A stretch of DNA of 64,000 bases, taken from assembly GCA_024516155.1 (NCBI GenBank), contig JAJJXM010000087.1, positions 62,001 to 126,000 of the forward strand. The letters are read 5' to 3'. Numbering within the stretch: the stretch's first letter is position 1; each line of letters begins with the position of its first letter. The translations under genes were made by a program, and so were the position numbers. The notes under the pieces were generated by a model. It was not told the DNA's origin. It saw only the letters and a program-made list of their open reading frames with translations, and did no database searches. The stretch comes from Pyronema omphalodes. Lineage: Eukaryota > Ascomycota > Pezizomycetes > Pezizales > Pyronemataceae. Shown one piece after another: positions 36,561 to 49,800 of this stretch.

Positions 36561-38229
36561 GTGATTCGTGAGCTGTAAGATTAGCGTTGTGTTACGTTGT
36601 GTTGCGTTTTGGTACGTTGTGCTACTCCAGTAGTCTTATATACACGCCCAAAATGGCATAGCGCGGGTGGTCAGCCGCTATCGGACCTGACTTGACCTGG
36701 ACGCAACCAGGGTCTAGTCTCGTCTACCGTCAAACGCTGCGGCGCTGCCTTTGGAACGGAGAGAGCCCGCAATGTAAGCTAGTTGAAGCCGTGAGAAGGA
36801 AGAAATGGGTATAAGACGCTTGGAGGAATTGCTCGGTCAATTCTTCTATCGTTCATCGTTATACAACAAGCCGTCAGTCACAGTCAAACGCTTTCTTCGT
36901 CATTTGTTTTGACATTTGACCCTCTTCACCTTGCTTCCCTCCAGCGATTCTTTCGTCTTGGACAACATCATAATCAATCAATCATTGTTCTTGACAGGGT
37001 TTGTGTTCCCTTATATCTCTTTTGGTAGAGTTGATAGTAGATACTATAGCAGCAGTGCTACTACGCTGCTCTAACCCGCCAACTCCGCCTTACTTACTCT
37101 CCTCTCTTACATACCTGCTGCTGCTGCAACCACCACTCCCGTCACAACCACCTCCACCTCCACCACCACCACTGACGGTCGTTATAGGAAAGGAAAGGAA
37201 AGGAACGGAACAAAACAGAACAAACGAACGAACGAACAACGCGAGCATTCACTAGAAACTACCCGGACTTCAAACCAGTCTTTACGGCCATTCGTCCACA
37301 TTGGCCTCGCCTCCCTCGTGCACCACCAAACCTACCTACCTACCGCCGCTCCGCTACCTCTCCTCCACCACCCGTCAACCTACAGTAACCACCGCGAAGC
37401 CCGGTGACTTATTACTATTACTATCCACGAAGCAACACATTCCGAAATATCTCTCCACCCCCCCCTTGTCGCTTACCCGCGACATCCGCGCTATTGCTTT
37501 ACTGCTTTCTGCGAGCAACGAAGCACACACCCGACACCGACAGGAAGACACAGGAAGGAGAAGAAGCATTTCCCGAGTTTACGAGTTGAGTGGTTAGGTT
37601 ACAGTTTCCAGACTTTTTACTACCGCGAACCGGACATCACCACCACCACCACCACCACCATCAACACGATCCGATTCTTCCCAGAAGACAGAGCAGAGCA
37701 GCGAGCAAACGGTTCAACATCACGCCGAGACACAGACACGTCCTAGCTCAGAGTCATCTGGAGACCCGAGGGGTTCAACTCCAAACACCTCTTTTTTCTT
37801 TTCTTCTTCTTTTCTTTACCGTTCTCTAGATAAAATCGCTCATCTAAACCGAACTTTTTATCTAATACGAAAAAACTATTCTTATTCGGAGGGGGTGTTT
37901 TTTTAATACTATTTCGACACGCTTTGGCTTCTTTTAAAGATTTCATAGGCCGCGGGTGCTCGCGCTCGCTTCGCACGCTTTGCAATTTAATTTGCAAGCC
38001 CTGCACACCTCACCACACAATCATACACCTACAGCTTGCTTCGCCTTGCTGTATTCTATTATTCACGCACTTACGCTACTACGTTTCGACGGCTTGAACG
38101 CTTACCACTTACGAGTTTATACGCTTTTTTTGCTTCGCTCGAAGCTTTTACCGACACGGCAAATCAAACGAACGATATCTTACATTTAATAATTTTAACA
38201 CCAACAAATAGCTACCTCATATATTCAAA
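36561..38229. promoter_or_regulatory. Upstream region of the ELL-like gene
   Basis: No gene is seen. The stretch turns more GC-balanced and pyrimidine-rich towards 38200, as expected for a long 5' leader. CACCACCACC repeats lie at 37640-37660. The exact promoter cannot be placed. Confidence 0.4.
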
Positions 38230-41200
38230 ATGAGTAGTTCAACGGCATTAGAAATTCCCCCCGGCGGGTTTATTCTGGAAAAGTATCCAGAGGGAAAGCA
38301 GTTTCAAAAACAAGTCATGCGTCTGTCTCTTACAGATGAAGACATTATACAGGAAATGGTCGATCCTGGGAGTATCTTGAAGATTGCCTTTGGGAAGACC
38401 ATGGTATGGCCGCTTTACTCCAGCTCGCGTCTATACTACGTTTTGTTTTTTGACGCGATGGCTCCCGGAGTGTTTTGGTGCTGACTTTCCTTTGTTTGTA
38501 GAAATTGGTAATTGGAGAGGACGAATATAGCATAATGGCCGAGAAAGTCAGCGAAGCTCAACAGCCAGAGCTTTACCAAGCGGCCGGTAATAAGCTAAAT
38601 TTCATCTCTACAATTACTCACACTCTCCAAATCCAAGACGATGCAGATTCCGCAAATGAGAGTGAGCAAAAATTGCGAGACTCTTACGACCAATTAAACC
38701 AAGAGAAGGTGGTGGCTTCGACGTAAGTGGTCTCTTCCTCCAGGATTATGACGCCCCACCCCGTCTTTACTGCCTCTCTGTGTTTTTGGTCAAAAAAATG
38801 CTCACATTCTGTTTTTACAAAGTGTCTTGGTATCCGATTATGGATTGCTACCTCCGCCCCGTAACGCTCGCCAATTTGGATCATTGAAGAAGGCGTCGTA
38901 TTTAAAGAAAAACAGAAAGACCGTCGGAGCTACAGGATCAGGACCAACTACTCCTGGTCAAATTGGCCGATCTCCCGCTAGCATGGCCCAATCCACCGTC
39001 GAGTCCAGGGAGCTGCAAAAGGCCTTGCGGATCCCGATGGTGCATCTATTGGCACTTGGTCCGTTGACCGCAAAATCATTGGCAATAAAGACCAGAGCTC
39101 CCATCGAGCTTGTTGAAAAAGTCCTGCCTAAAATCGCAAAGATCGACATCACCGGTCGTCAATGGATCCTTCTCGATGACGCCTACAAGGAATTGGACGT
39201 TTGGGATTTCCCTTACATGAACGCCGACGACCGTGAAAAGGCGATTAAAAATGCCAAAGAGGCATTCAAGAGACAGCATCTCGCCAGCAGGGAGGAGGCT
39301 TGGTTTATGCTTGTTGAACCAGACAAGCGGGACGAGGCCAAGAGAAATGCCATCTCTGTGACTCCTGTTATGAGCGATAAGGAGGCTGCCGAAAGAGCCA
39401 TTTCTCTTCCTCCTCCTATCGATGCCAGCAAGCTGGCAAAGCAAGCTGCAAAGCCTCAGAAGGCGGCAAAGCCTGCAAAACAGTCAAATTTGATGTCTCG
39501 TCTCAAGGCCGGAGGAAAGATTACTGCACCCAAGGCGAAGAAAAATCCTCCTGCCAGCACCACCGCCGCCGCCACCCCTGCCGCCGCGCCCAAGGCAAAG
39601 GGAACCGTTGGACGTCCTCCTAAGAATCCGGCAGCTCCTAAAACTACCAAGGCTAATGCAAAGTCTACGGCTGCCAATAATTCAAAAATCAAGTCGGCGG
39701 AAATCATTACTGACTCAGATGAAGAGGCGGATATGGAGGATTCCGTTGTCTTGGCTCCTCCGAAGCCTGCACCAACAAAACCCTCGCCTGCTCCTCGTGT
39801 CACGCATGCGCTACCACCAAAGCCAGTTGTCTCTGCTGTACCTACCAAGCAGCTTGCAGACGCTCCTCGTCTTTCACCTAAGCGAAAGACGCTCGCCTCC
39901 AAGGAGCAGCCTGTTAATAAATCTCCGGCTAAGAAGGCAAAGACTCTTGCCCACTCTCCGGAGCCGCCTGTAAAGAGGGAGCCAACCAACTCCAAGAAGG
40001 TTTCCAGGGAACGTGCCTACTCGCCTGAGGTGGTTCAGAAATCTCGTGCTCCTCCTCCAGACTACTCCCCCGAGCCTGTAAAATCTCGGTCCTACGGCGG
40101 AGAGCAGACTTCAGAACCTACTAGAAAGAAGAATAGGGTTCCGTTGCCACCTGTCGGTACTCCGGAACACCTCAAGCGGCAACAATATAATGCCGCCTCT
40201 CCCGAACGACCTAAATCTTTGACCAACGCCAGAGATCTCTCCCCCGAGCCGGTCAGGAAGAGAAATAGGGTGCCTTTGCCTCCTGTTGGATCACCTGAGC
40301 CGATTAGAAAGGTTTATGACAGGTCCGCTTATTCTCCTGAGCCTGTCAGAAAGGCTCAGCAGAGCGCCGCTTACTCCCCTGAGGCAGCAAAGATTAGGAG
40401 GGACTATAGAGTTCGTGATCGCTCCCCTGAGCCTACTAGGAGGAGTCGTGATCGTTCTCTGGAGCCTGTGAGGAGGGGTCGTGATCGTTCTCCTGAGCCT
40501 TCTAGGAGGAGTGATCGTTCTCTGGAGCCTGTGAGGAGGAGGAGTCGTGATCGTTCTCCTGAGCCAGTTAGGAGATCTGTGAATGCATCTCGCCCTCGCG
40601 ATCGTTCTCGCGAGCCTGTCAGACGTCAGGAATCACTGGATCGTACCGTCAAGAGGGATGCTTATAAGATATCCCCAGCATCCGAGAAGAATGGATACAC
40701 CAACAAGACTTCTAACAAGACTCTTCCGAGACCCAGTTCGCAGCGCAGTGATAACAGCTTGGACCATAAGCGTACGCCATCGGACAGAACACCTATTGAC
40801 TCTAGGAGCCCTTCGTATCGTGGAAGCACCGACAGCCAGAGTCCTAGGGATAGCTTGAACGGACGCACGATAATCGACAGCCAGCCGCCAAGATACTCTT
40901 CTGTTGCTGTTAACGGTGCTAAGCGTAGAGGCGACCGTGATCGTGACGAATTGGTTGTCTCCAGCAAGTCTGGGAGATCCGCTTCTTCCTCTGAATACAG
41001 CAGCCAGAAAGATAGAGACGGCAACGAGCGAATCCTCAAGCGCCGTCCAGACAATGCCAACGGCGACAACGAGCGTCCCTCAAAGAAACGATCCGTCTCG
41101 CCTCCTTCCTCCAAGAAACAATCACCCTCTCCTCTACCCATTGGTGAAGTCGACCGCTCACTCCTCGCCAAAGCAAAACGGTTTAAAGATGAATATCAAC

Positions 41201-41430
41201 TCTTGAAAGATTTTCATAAGCGAGCTTCTCAGTTACCGGCTGGTAGTAGAGAGCAGCAGGCTCTGGTTGCAAAGGTTATGGATCTTACGGAGGATTTGGG
41301 GGCTATGAAGGCGGAGGTTTGGAGGAAGTCTGATAGGGAACTTGCTAGGCTGCAGCAGCAGCAGCAGGCGTCGGGATCATCATCATCGGCGGCGAAAATG
41401 GGACGGACGGATGCTGTTAAGGCTCGTTAG
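38230..41430 (+). CDS. ELL-like RNA polymerase II elongation factor with SPEP repeats
   Basis: ELL proteins bind Pol II, suppress pausing and work with EAF partners in the nucleus. Exons 38230-38403, 38502-38722 and 38823-41430 encode 1000 aa. Residues 1-135 form the beta-rich N-terminal part. Residues 199-290 (L-R-I-P-M-V-H-L-L-A-L-G-P to W-F-M-L-V) match the winged-helix ELL region, including the Y-K-E-L-D-V-W motif and the A-x-x-A-F-K-R-Q helix. The middle is Lys/Ala/Pro-rich with basic clusters, followed (about 529-732) by some 15 copies of an S-P-E-P-V-R-K/R motif alternating with D-R-S, like an RS domain. The C-terminus (about 908-985, L-L-A-K-A-K-R-F-K-D-E-Y-Q-L-L) resembles the occludin/ELL helical domain. 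The SPEP repeat is unusual for the family and could be a phosphorylation platform (inferred). Confidence 0.82.
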
Positions 41431-42633
41431 ACGGTGGGTGGTGGTTTATGATGCGTGGAATTGGGCTGTTTTGGGGGATCGATTGGATGCTCTGGAATAA
41501 TTATCGGCCTGCAACCGTTTTTATTATTATGTTTTTGTCTTTCTTCCATCCAGATTCCTAGTCCAACATAGTCCAGAAGTAAGCAAGCCTATGAAATGGA
41601 CACTAAGTTTATTAAAGGAAAGATGAAGATTATGTTTGACTTTTTTTTTTTTTTTATCTTGTTGACAATTTTTTCAAGCATTTGTTATGGAGTATATTAT
41701 TGCATTTGGAATTTTGTTTTTGCGATTTTGTACTTTGATTTTTTGTATTTTGCTGGAATGGGAACGGTTTTATTGCATTGCATTGCATGGCATGGCTATG
41801 TTTTTTTTTTTTGTTTCCTTCGTTTTTTTGATGTTCTGCTTTTTTTGATTTTTTTTTTTATCTGATTTTTTTATATGGGCTTATTGGCTGCTGCTGTATT
41901 TTTTTTTTCTTTTTTTTTTGTTGTTTTGTTTTGTTTTTTTTTTTTTTTTTTTTTTTTTTTTGTTTTTGCTCCTCAATGTCCTTTCTTTTATGGAATATGG
42001 AATATGGAATATGGGGGTGTTGTTGATTTGATTTGATTTGATTTGATTGACTACTGTGGTGCGGCCGTTCTTTGTAAAAACATATTGGCGTGTTGATTTT
42101 GCTTGTTTGTTTTATTTGTCTTGTTTGTATTGTTGGTTGCTGGCTGGTAGTTGGTTGGTAGTGGTAGTTGTGGGTAGTTGTGGGTAGTTAGGAGATGCTG
42201 TGATTTAATTATTATGGATATTTGCTGCGTTTTAAGCGTTTATTTCTCGCTCACTAAATTGATGGAGGCATGGAGGGATGGGGGGATGGGGGGATGGGGG
42301 GATGGAGGGATGGATTATTGTATCTTGTATATTTATTACGGCTTGGGAATTGGGGAGCTGGGGAGCGGACTGAGGAATAGACTTTCGTTGATATTGGTTT
42401 TGATTGTGATTGCGTTGTAAATTGTGATTGTGATTGTGATTGCGTTGTGAATTGTGATGTGATATTGATGTGACTTGGTGTTGATGTGATGTTGATGTGA
42501 TCTTGATGTGATGTGATATTGATGTTGATGTGACTTGTAACATCAACACCACAACCGCAACCGCAACCGCAACCCCTTTGCAACCGCTTTACCATATATA
42601 ATTCCTTCCATCTACCGCTACAGATCTCCCTAT
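41431..42633. other. T-rich and low-complexity spacer
   Basis: Long T tracts at 41641-41653, 41806-41960 and nearby, GGATGGGG repeats at 42277-42312, and GATTGTGATTGTGAT/TTGATGTGA repeats at 42410-42540. No genes. All open frames are products of the repeats. Confidence 0.7.
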
Positions 42634-43080
42634 GTGTCAAAACTTTCTATATATATATATACCTATCTATCTATCTATCTATCTTTAATCTTTCCTTCCA
42701 CCTTAAAATCCCTTTTTTTCTTTCCTTCTTCCTTTCCTTTATTTCTTTTTCTTTTTCTTTTTCTTTTTCTTCTTATTTCCTCTTTTCCTTCTTCTTCATC
42801 TCTTTTTCTTCTTTCCTTCTTTCCTTTCCGTTCCCACCCTCTTCATTTCCTTCCTTCATTTCTTCCGTTTTTATCATCAATCATCCCAATCCCAATCCCC
42901 CAGTCCCAATCCCAATCCCAATCCCAGTCCCAATCTCCCAATCATCCCAATCATCCCAATCCCAATCCCCCAATCCCATCCATCCCAGTCCCCCAGTCCC
43001 AATCCCAATCCCAGCTTTCAATCCCAATCCCAATCCCAATCCCAATCCCAATCCCAGTCCCAATCCCAATCCCATCTTTC
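42634..43080 (+). repeat. Pyrimidine-rich tract and (CCCAAT)n microsatellite
   Basis: From 42690 to 42880 the sequence is TTCC/TTTTTC-rich. From 42885 to 43075 it is mainly CCCAAT, with CCCAGT and CATCCCAAT variants. The unit is not the fungal telomere repeat (CCCTAA). Confidence 0.8.
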
Positions 43081-43770
43081 ACCACCAAGTTCAGTAGTTC
43101 AGTAGTTCAGTAGTTCAGTAGTTCAGTAGTTCAGTAGTTCAGCAGTATTTCAGTAGTTCAGCAGTTCAGCAGTTCAGTTCAGCAATTCAGTAGTCCCCCA
43201 GTCCCCCAGTCCCCCAATCCCCCAACCATCCCAATCCCAGTCTCCCAGTCTCCCAATCTCCCATCTTCCAACACCAAGTTCAGCAGTCCAGCAGTTTAGC
43301 AGTTCAGCAGTCCCCCAATCCCCCAATCCCATCTTTCACCACCATTTCTTCAACAAGCACTGAGCCCAGCAGTTCAGTAGTTCAGTAGTTTAGTAGTTCA
43401 GTAGTCCCCCAGTCCCCCCAGTCCCCCCAGTCCCCCAAGTTCAGCAGTTCAGCACCACCAGTCCCCCAAATTCAGTAGTTCAGTTCAGTAGTTCAGCAGT
43501 TTAGTTCGGTAGTTCACCACCAGTAGTTCAGTAGTTCATAGTTCAGCACCACCACCAAGTTCAGCAGTTCAGTAGATTAGCAGTTCAGTTCAGTAGTTCA
43601 GTCCCCCAAGTTCAGCAGTTCAGTAGTTCAGTAGTTTATAGCTTGGATTAGTTCAGTAGTTCAGTAGTTTAGTTCAGTAGTTCAGTAGTTCAGTAGTTCA
43701 GCAGTTCAGCAGTTCAGTAGTTCAGTAGTTCAGTAGTTCAGTAGTTCAGTAGTTCAGCAGTTTAGATTAG
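43081..43770 (+). repeat. AGTTCAGT satellite, about 700 bases
   Basis: The 8-bp unit AGTTCAGT is repeated in long runs (43090-43140, 43360-43410, 43620-43760), with GTCCCCC and CACCAC interruptions between runs. It is pure repeat with no coding sense. Confidence 0.85.
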
Positions 43771-43834
43771 ATTAGCTGGGATTAGATTAGATGGGGTTAG
43801 ATTAGAAGGGAACTGGAGTTGAAGATAACTGGAG

Positions 43835-44110
43835 TTGAAGATAACTGCGGCGTCCCCGGGGGCGGGGGAGCTGGGTTGGATATGGGGTATGGGGGATGGG
43901 GGCATGGGAGCTGGGGGCATGGGGCATAGGGAGCTGGGGCCAGGGGGCGGGGGGGTATGGGGGGGGGGTGTGTGGTTTGGGGTTTGGGGGCATGGGGTGT
44001 GGGGCGGGGGCGGGGGGCGGGGGCATGGGGACGGGGGGCATGGAGGTATTGGTTGGGTATTGGGGGTGGGGTGTGGGGGCATGGGGGGCTGGGGAGCTGG
44101 GGAATTTTGG
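43835..44110 (+). repeat. G-rich tract with many G4-capable runs
   Basis: Almost every 5-8 bases there is a run of three to nine G, separated by CAT, AGCT or TGT. The plus strand thus has strong guanine-quadruplex potential over some 270 bases. It directly follows the AGTTCAGT satellite and mirrors the C-rich tract upstream in strand bias. Confidence 0.75.
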
Positions 44111-45359
44111 AGTTTTTGGAGTGATCGGTATGGGTTGATAGCAGTGAGTTTGGGGTGCTTGAAGTTGGATATGATACCGTATAAGGCTTCAGGTTCAAGG
44201 TTTAAGGTCTAAGGTCTAAGGTTCTATCAAAAAAAAAAGGAAAAAAAATTTATTTCTTGGGGGAGATTATGAAAAGAAATGAAATGAAGTACATACAGCA
44301 TTTTGGAAATAAAAGAATCAAGATTCCGGAAGACGGGAACTAGGTTTCAGATTTCGGAAAATAGAAACGGAAAAAGAAAAAGAAAGATGAGAAGAGGATA
44401 GTGAATTGTTTTCCACTTTCGAGAATTATGATCACGTAGTTGAAGTGCAAGGGCTATTAACTCATAACTTATAACCTGTCGAGCGGAAAAGGAAAGATTG
44501 AAGTGAAGTGGAGGAGAGGGGGAATAGTCTTCATTATATACGGTAGTGATGGAGCTTGACGTGTGTACAGAAGGAGATATACCCAGTGTGGAAAGTTTAC
44601 CTGCACCGTGCACGTGCTAGTTACATGAGCCCTGACTGCTGCTGGCTAAGACACTGGAACTTTAGGTGACTTTTGACTTTTGACTAGAGGCCATGGAGAT
44701 CATGGATATCATGTAGGCCATGGAGATCATGCAGGTTTAGAACCGTGAACTTAGGAACTTAGGAACCTGTTGCAGAGATAGTTCAACATCGTTCCTTTCC
44801 CAATATCTTCTATATCTCGTATACTAGCATGATCAGGCGCCCAGGTCGTATCCAGATACCGTTTACTCCCCTCACCCAGCTGACATCGCCGGGTCCAACC
44901 CTAAGCTCCAGCTCGGCTCGGCTCTCCGTTATGTTATCTCCATCCTCCCGCCGCGGTGAGATGTTGACAATCTTCGGTGTGGATATATCGGATCTTTCGG
45001 ATAATTCGGATCTTTCGCTATTTCGCTATTTCGCTATTTATGGCGTTTTAGAATCCTGAAACTGAGACTGAGACTGAGACTGAGACTGAGCCTTGGTAAC
45101 CGTAATTCCTTCCAAGTTCCGACTATTGACAAAAACCATACCCAGCATATACATAACAGCAGCAGGTAACATTTTTCTTCCCCCAATGGTGTATCAAGTA
45201 TCAAGTATCAAATACCAGCCGGGTATAGAAACCAGAGGAATCAAAAGCTGGTGAACCGATAATTGCTTGAGGCGCCGGAACCGAAGAATTGGGTATGCTA
45301 GGATGTCTTGGAGTAGTGGGATGATGATGACGGATGATGGATGATGATGACGGATTACT
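44111..45359. other. Intergenic, no gene seen
   Basis: Short repeats only: TTTAAGGTCTAAGGT (44195-44225), ATGGAGATCATG (44690-44730) and ACTGAG (45060-45092). No supported features. Confidence 0.5.
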
Positions 45360-46805
45360 AAGATGATGATGATGGTATATTCTCTGTTGTCGTATATTGT
45401 GGGGTTATAATACTGTAATGGAGAACAGGCATGGAGAAGTCTTGAAGGGGTGGTTTGATGATGTCTAAGGTCTTTTCTCGTGTGGGATATGTTGAGGGCA
45501 TAAAGCTGCAACTATGAGGGAGGACGGGGAGGTTGTTTTGGATTCCGTCTACACGAGGGGGAATCATAAGCTGGTGAATCGAGAATCGAGAATCGAGAAT
45601 CTAGAATCGAGAATCGAGGGGTTCGATAGTGAGGATAATGGGGCGGTTTTGAAGTGCTTGGGTAGAGGTATGATGAGTGTGGTGATGTCGTCTCTGTTGT
45701 GAGATATTTTGAGATTATAGAGCTGCTATGGAGAGGAGGGACGAAAAAGTCTTTCGGATGCGGCATGGCAAAGGTTATGATAATGTCTTCTCTCGTGAGA
45801 TAATTTGAGGTTATAGAGCTGTAATGGTTAGGAGAAATGAAGGAGTCGCGAGTAGGGCTCTGTACTGAATTGATGGGTTCTAAAGATGGTGAACTGATGG
45901 TTGATCTAGCAGCGGTACGATGGTGGTAATGATGAGATATTCTGAGATTTTCGACCTTCCTGAAGGATTAAAGATACCGCTGAATGGGTTAGAGGCGTTA
46001 TAATCAGAGGCATGAAGAGCTGAGTGCAAGATTCGACATTCTCGACCGTAGACGAATGACCATATTTCCAGATCAGGAAGTGCAGATTCTTGTTTGAGGT
46101 ACTATAGCATTGGTTTCTAATTGATATTTTCGTAAAATATTGACGCGATGATTTTTGGGTAGCTTTCAAACAGGAAAAGGAACGGAAACACAATATGCTT
46201 TTGGAACGCAATTGTTGTTTTGACCGGTTGTAATGCAAGCCGCACAACAAACGATTATGCACGTCTGATCAATAGATCGGAAGAAGTAACCTACCATTAT
46301 CTTCTTCCGCAAACTGAACCCATTTGCTGTCTCTAAAACCTCCAACTGGCTAGTATCTGTTAGTATCAATCTCAAACATATAACAACAGGGATTAACTTA
46401 CGATGATATCTTAGCCATTAAGAAAGAAGAAGCATTCATCATCTGCGTCTATTCATCGTCTTTGAAAGCCATATCCACATGCCAAATCTGACTCACGATA
46501 ATACTCCCTCCACATAAGATACCGAAGGTGGATGAGAAGCCAAAAACCAGCACAACAATATCGGATGTCGGCTTGAGGTCTTAATCGTCTGAAAGATTCG
46601 AGGTTTTCAATTCTTTCATGAAAACTTTCACTTTATAGTGTAATATCCTTCTGAGGAGTTGGAGAACAAGCCGTGAACCCATGAAATCACGAGGCGAGGC
46701 AGTGCTGCGGTTTGGCTGTAGGTGATGGTGTAGGCAGAAGTGGTAATATTGGTATCTATGTGATACTAATCTACTGACAGTGAAACGGGTCATTCTTGGT
46801 AGCAT
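45360..46805 (-). pseudogene. Decayed multi-exon gene of unknown family with a repeated C-terminal motif
   Basis: From an ATG at 46805 one frame runs to 46402 but is broken by TAA (46581-46583) and TAG (46449-46451). It includes a membrane-like segment (D-I-V-V-L-V-F-G-F, then G-G-S-I-I-V). A textbook intron follows (46401-46350, donor gtaagt, TACTAAC branch), and the next piece reads Q-L-E-V-L-E-T-A-N-G-F-S-L-R-K-K-I. Further left, 46100-45360 encodes four or five diverged copies of a motif like H-S-S-S-I-I-S-K-Y-L-T-T-E in shifting frames. I do not recognise the family. Both stops could come from C-to-T changes in Gln codons, as in RIP, but two sites prove nothing. Confidence 0.4.
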
Positions 46806-49800
46806 GTTTGATTGTGGGAAAGTGCTGGAGGTGGTACCAGGTGGTATGTTTTGATGGTTGATGAAAGCTTGAAGATTGTTAGAAACGCGTGAGGAGAGAC
46901 GTACAACCTAGGGGGCTACGTACTGTGGTCTTGACAAAGATGGATCATGGACCCTAGTGGGTTTGTGATAGAAGCTGCATCAAGGAAGATTTCCGGCTGC
47001 TTTGACGATAGGGATAAACATCGTGACTGGTGGATTGAAGGCGTGATGTGTTGCCTAGAACGCGTGGATGGTGAGAGATGCAGGTGTTTGTAGAGATGAC
47101 AAAGGGTTGTGGGGGAAAGTTTTCATTATCCGGTACAAATATTGCGGCACTGATTGTTTGTGTTGGTGCTGCCGATATCAGTTTGGAGAGACATAGGTGC
47201 ACCCGCAATCACTCCGAATCCACATCTTACTACGTCACGGGAGGGAAAATCGTTCATATAAAAGTTCATCTACACCATTGTGAAAGCATTGGAGACCGAA
47301 TAAGGGATTGTTCTTTTATTTCCGCTTTATCTAAAGACAGCCTTGGTTCAGAAGTGAATACGGTGCTAGAATGGGCGTAGGATTTCAATTTTCGATAAAC
47401 CCCTCAATCCCCACCAATCCCCACAAGCTCCTGTGGACGTCAAAGACTAAAGGAGCTCACTTCCTTTTATAAGTCCCATTAAGAATATACCGTAGTTCAT
47501 CAATCAAAATGTTGTTCCCGCAATCTCCTTTATTTCTCGTCAGTATGAATCAATGCGTTCTGTGTTTTGCGGAAACCGGTTTTGATTGTTGCGGGATATG
47601 GTCAGATGAAGGTGGGGAATGTAAGCAAAATATGGGAGAGTATTACATCATGATTACTGGATATTAAAATGCACAGTGAAATCATTGTACCCGTCAACCT
47701 CAATGGCGTTTTGTACCCGCGTGCAGGGGTAAGTTCGGCGCTGTGTTGTATCGTTGTGTCAGACTTTTGTTCACCATGCAACCGTAGATGCTAGGATTAC
47801 TGACCCTCATGAATTACGAAACATTTTAAAGCGACAGTCATGTAATGGGCTATCACATGGCTCTTTAACCCCGAGTACCTTTACTCACGAAATCTCTCCA
47901 ATTCTGGCTGTTCCATTACTTTGTATACATTATATTGAAAGTGTCTTACTCAAAGCGGCTCCAGAGCACAAGAAAAGAAGCGTATAGAGAGCCTATCGTA
48001 AAAAGAAACAGGGGAGAAAGAAATCGACTATGTGGAAAAAAATGCAGAGGCTCCCATTTCGTTTGTGTCATACAAGCAAAATTCTTTTCGATGATCATTG
48101 TGCTACTTTAGTTTTATGCCGCATCAGACGTTGTGGCTTCCCTCATTTTAAATCTGCTTCCGGAAACAACGAGCATAACTTTTCTAGAAGACAATGATTA
48201 CGCGCTAAAAGTTTTGAATTAACGATAAGTACAGTAAGCAAGCTGGGGATTGATTGATATAGGGAAACACTCGCTCCTATAGCTTCTTTGAGGCGTAGAA
48301 GACGTTTTCCTTTGGTAATAATGACAGCATTGACAGGTATAAAGTGCAGGTGGCGTCCGCATAAGCTTATCCCAGGCCGTCACTTTGGAACTAGAGTGCA
48401 AAAGACGTTTCCATCAAGTTTGTACTCGCTCGATTCAAATGGTGTCACCGAGTGCAGAAATTATGTTCAGCAATTCATTGGGTTATACTCTGGAATATTG
48501 TGTACGCAAGTCTTATTAATCTGGTGTAAGATGTTACATATGGACCTGTGGGCATGAAATTGCGCTGGGATACATCTGCAGAGACGTCAATGGAGACATG
48601 ACTACTGAGCGAATTGGAAGAGATATCTCCTACATCGGGCTTTGATGAGTAAGGATTGAGAATCACTAGGCATTGGTGTCACCAAGAAAGTTTTAACTAC
48701 GCTATGGATTTAAAGTTGGCGTTAATCGTGTAACCACAATGCCACTAAGCGGAGACATTTAAGACAAGCCCCAGAGATCTAGTACATGGCGCTATAATAG
48801 GGTCATGGATATTCATGTCTATGCGCCAAACAATCAAACATATTGAACCCCACCAGTCTGTGTAATGTAGTGCTGCGCCTTTTTGGGCGGCTTCACTTGT
48901 GGAGGAGCTACGTGAAAATTGCCGACCGTTGTGCCTGGTGCGCACTCAGGAGACAAGAATAAAGAAATCTAAAACACGGGTATGTGCTTTGAACATAATC
49001 TTGGGAATGATTCGGACGGTGAATCCGGGTAGTTGATCTAAATTCCCAGCAGAGGATTAACTAACTACACGAGTCGCACAGGCCAAAGAGAGTGCATCAG
49101 AAACCTCTTACATAATCACGAGTTGTATAGCAGTCCAACATACGCATGAAGCACTGGAGAATAGCTCAGTATATGAGCTTATGGAGTACATTTTCGTAGG
49201 ACGATGGTTGAGGCTTTCGCTATATTGAAAAACAACTCATTCGTCTTGATTATATTGGTTTCTATCTGTCGGTAGTTTTATGTTCCACGATTGAACTCCT
49301 GATTTGAAAGGCCTTTAGATGCAGAATCCTAAGCTTTGAGATGTAATGTCTCAGAATTCTTTCTGAGTTGACTCGGGGCGTTGTAGGTGCAGATCTCCTC
49401 GGCTGCCATATCGTAATATCTGACAACCGTCACGGACTTTGATATTTTACGCAGCTGATTAATATCATCTACATATGTATAAATATATTACATGCAAATT
49501 TGGTGAATGCACATTATTGATTGCATTTGGAAACGTGCATAAAAATTAAACTCTGAATAAATTAAATATATAATGCTTATTTTCTCGAACTACCACAACA
49601 ACATCATCCTAAATCCTGAATCTCGATAAATCAAGTGTGCAACAGAAAGCCTGGCTACTTCATATTTTGTACATCGAGTAACATCACTTTGAGCACAGAA
49701 CTGGTACGTTTTTTTCATTCTCTTTCACCAATCAAGATACTTGCACATCTTACAAGCCGATTCTCCTGTGTGTTGAAATTTGTTGCGGTTTGACTATTGG

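Noticed and set aside
42885..43080. Possible interstitial telomere repeat
   Set aside because: The unit is CCCAAT, not CCCTAA/TTAGGG, and other repeats surround it.
42634..43113. Long open frames in low-complexity DNA (also 34381-34851, 41596-41865, 43762-44212)
   Set aside because: They follow the simple repeats, are open in several frames at once and encode only repeat peptides.
47078..47987. Two open frames of 77-100 codons as genes
   Set aside because: No motif, signal peptide, splice sites or neighbour support.
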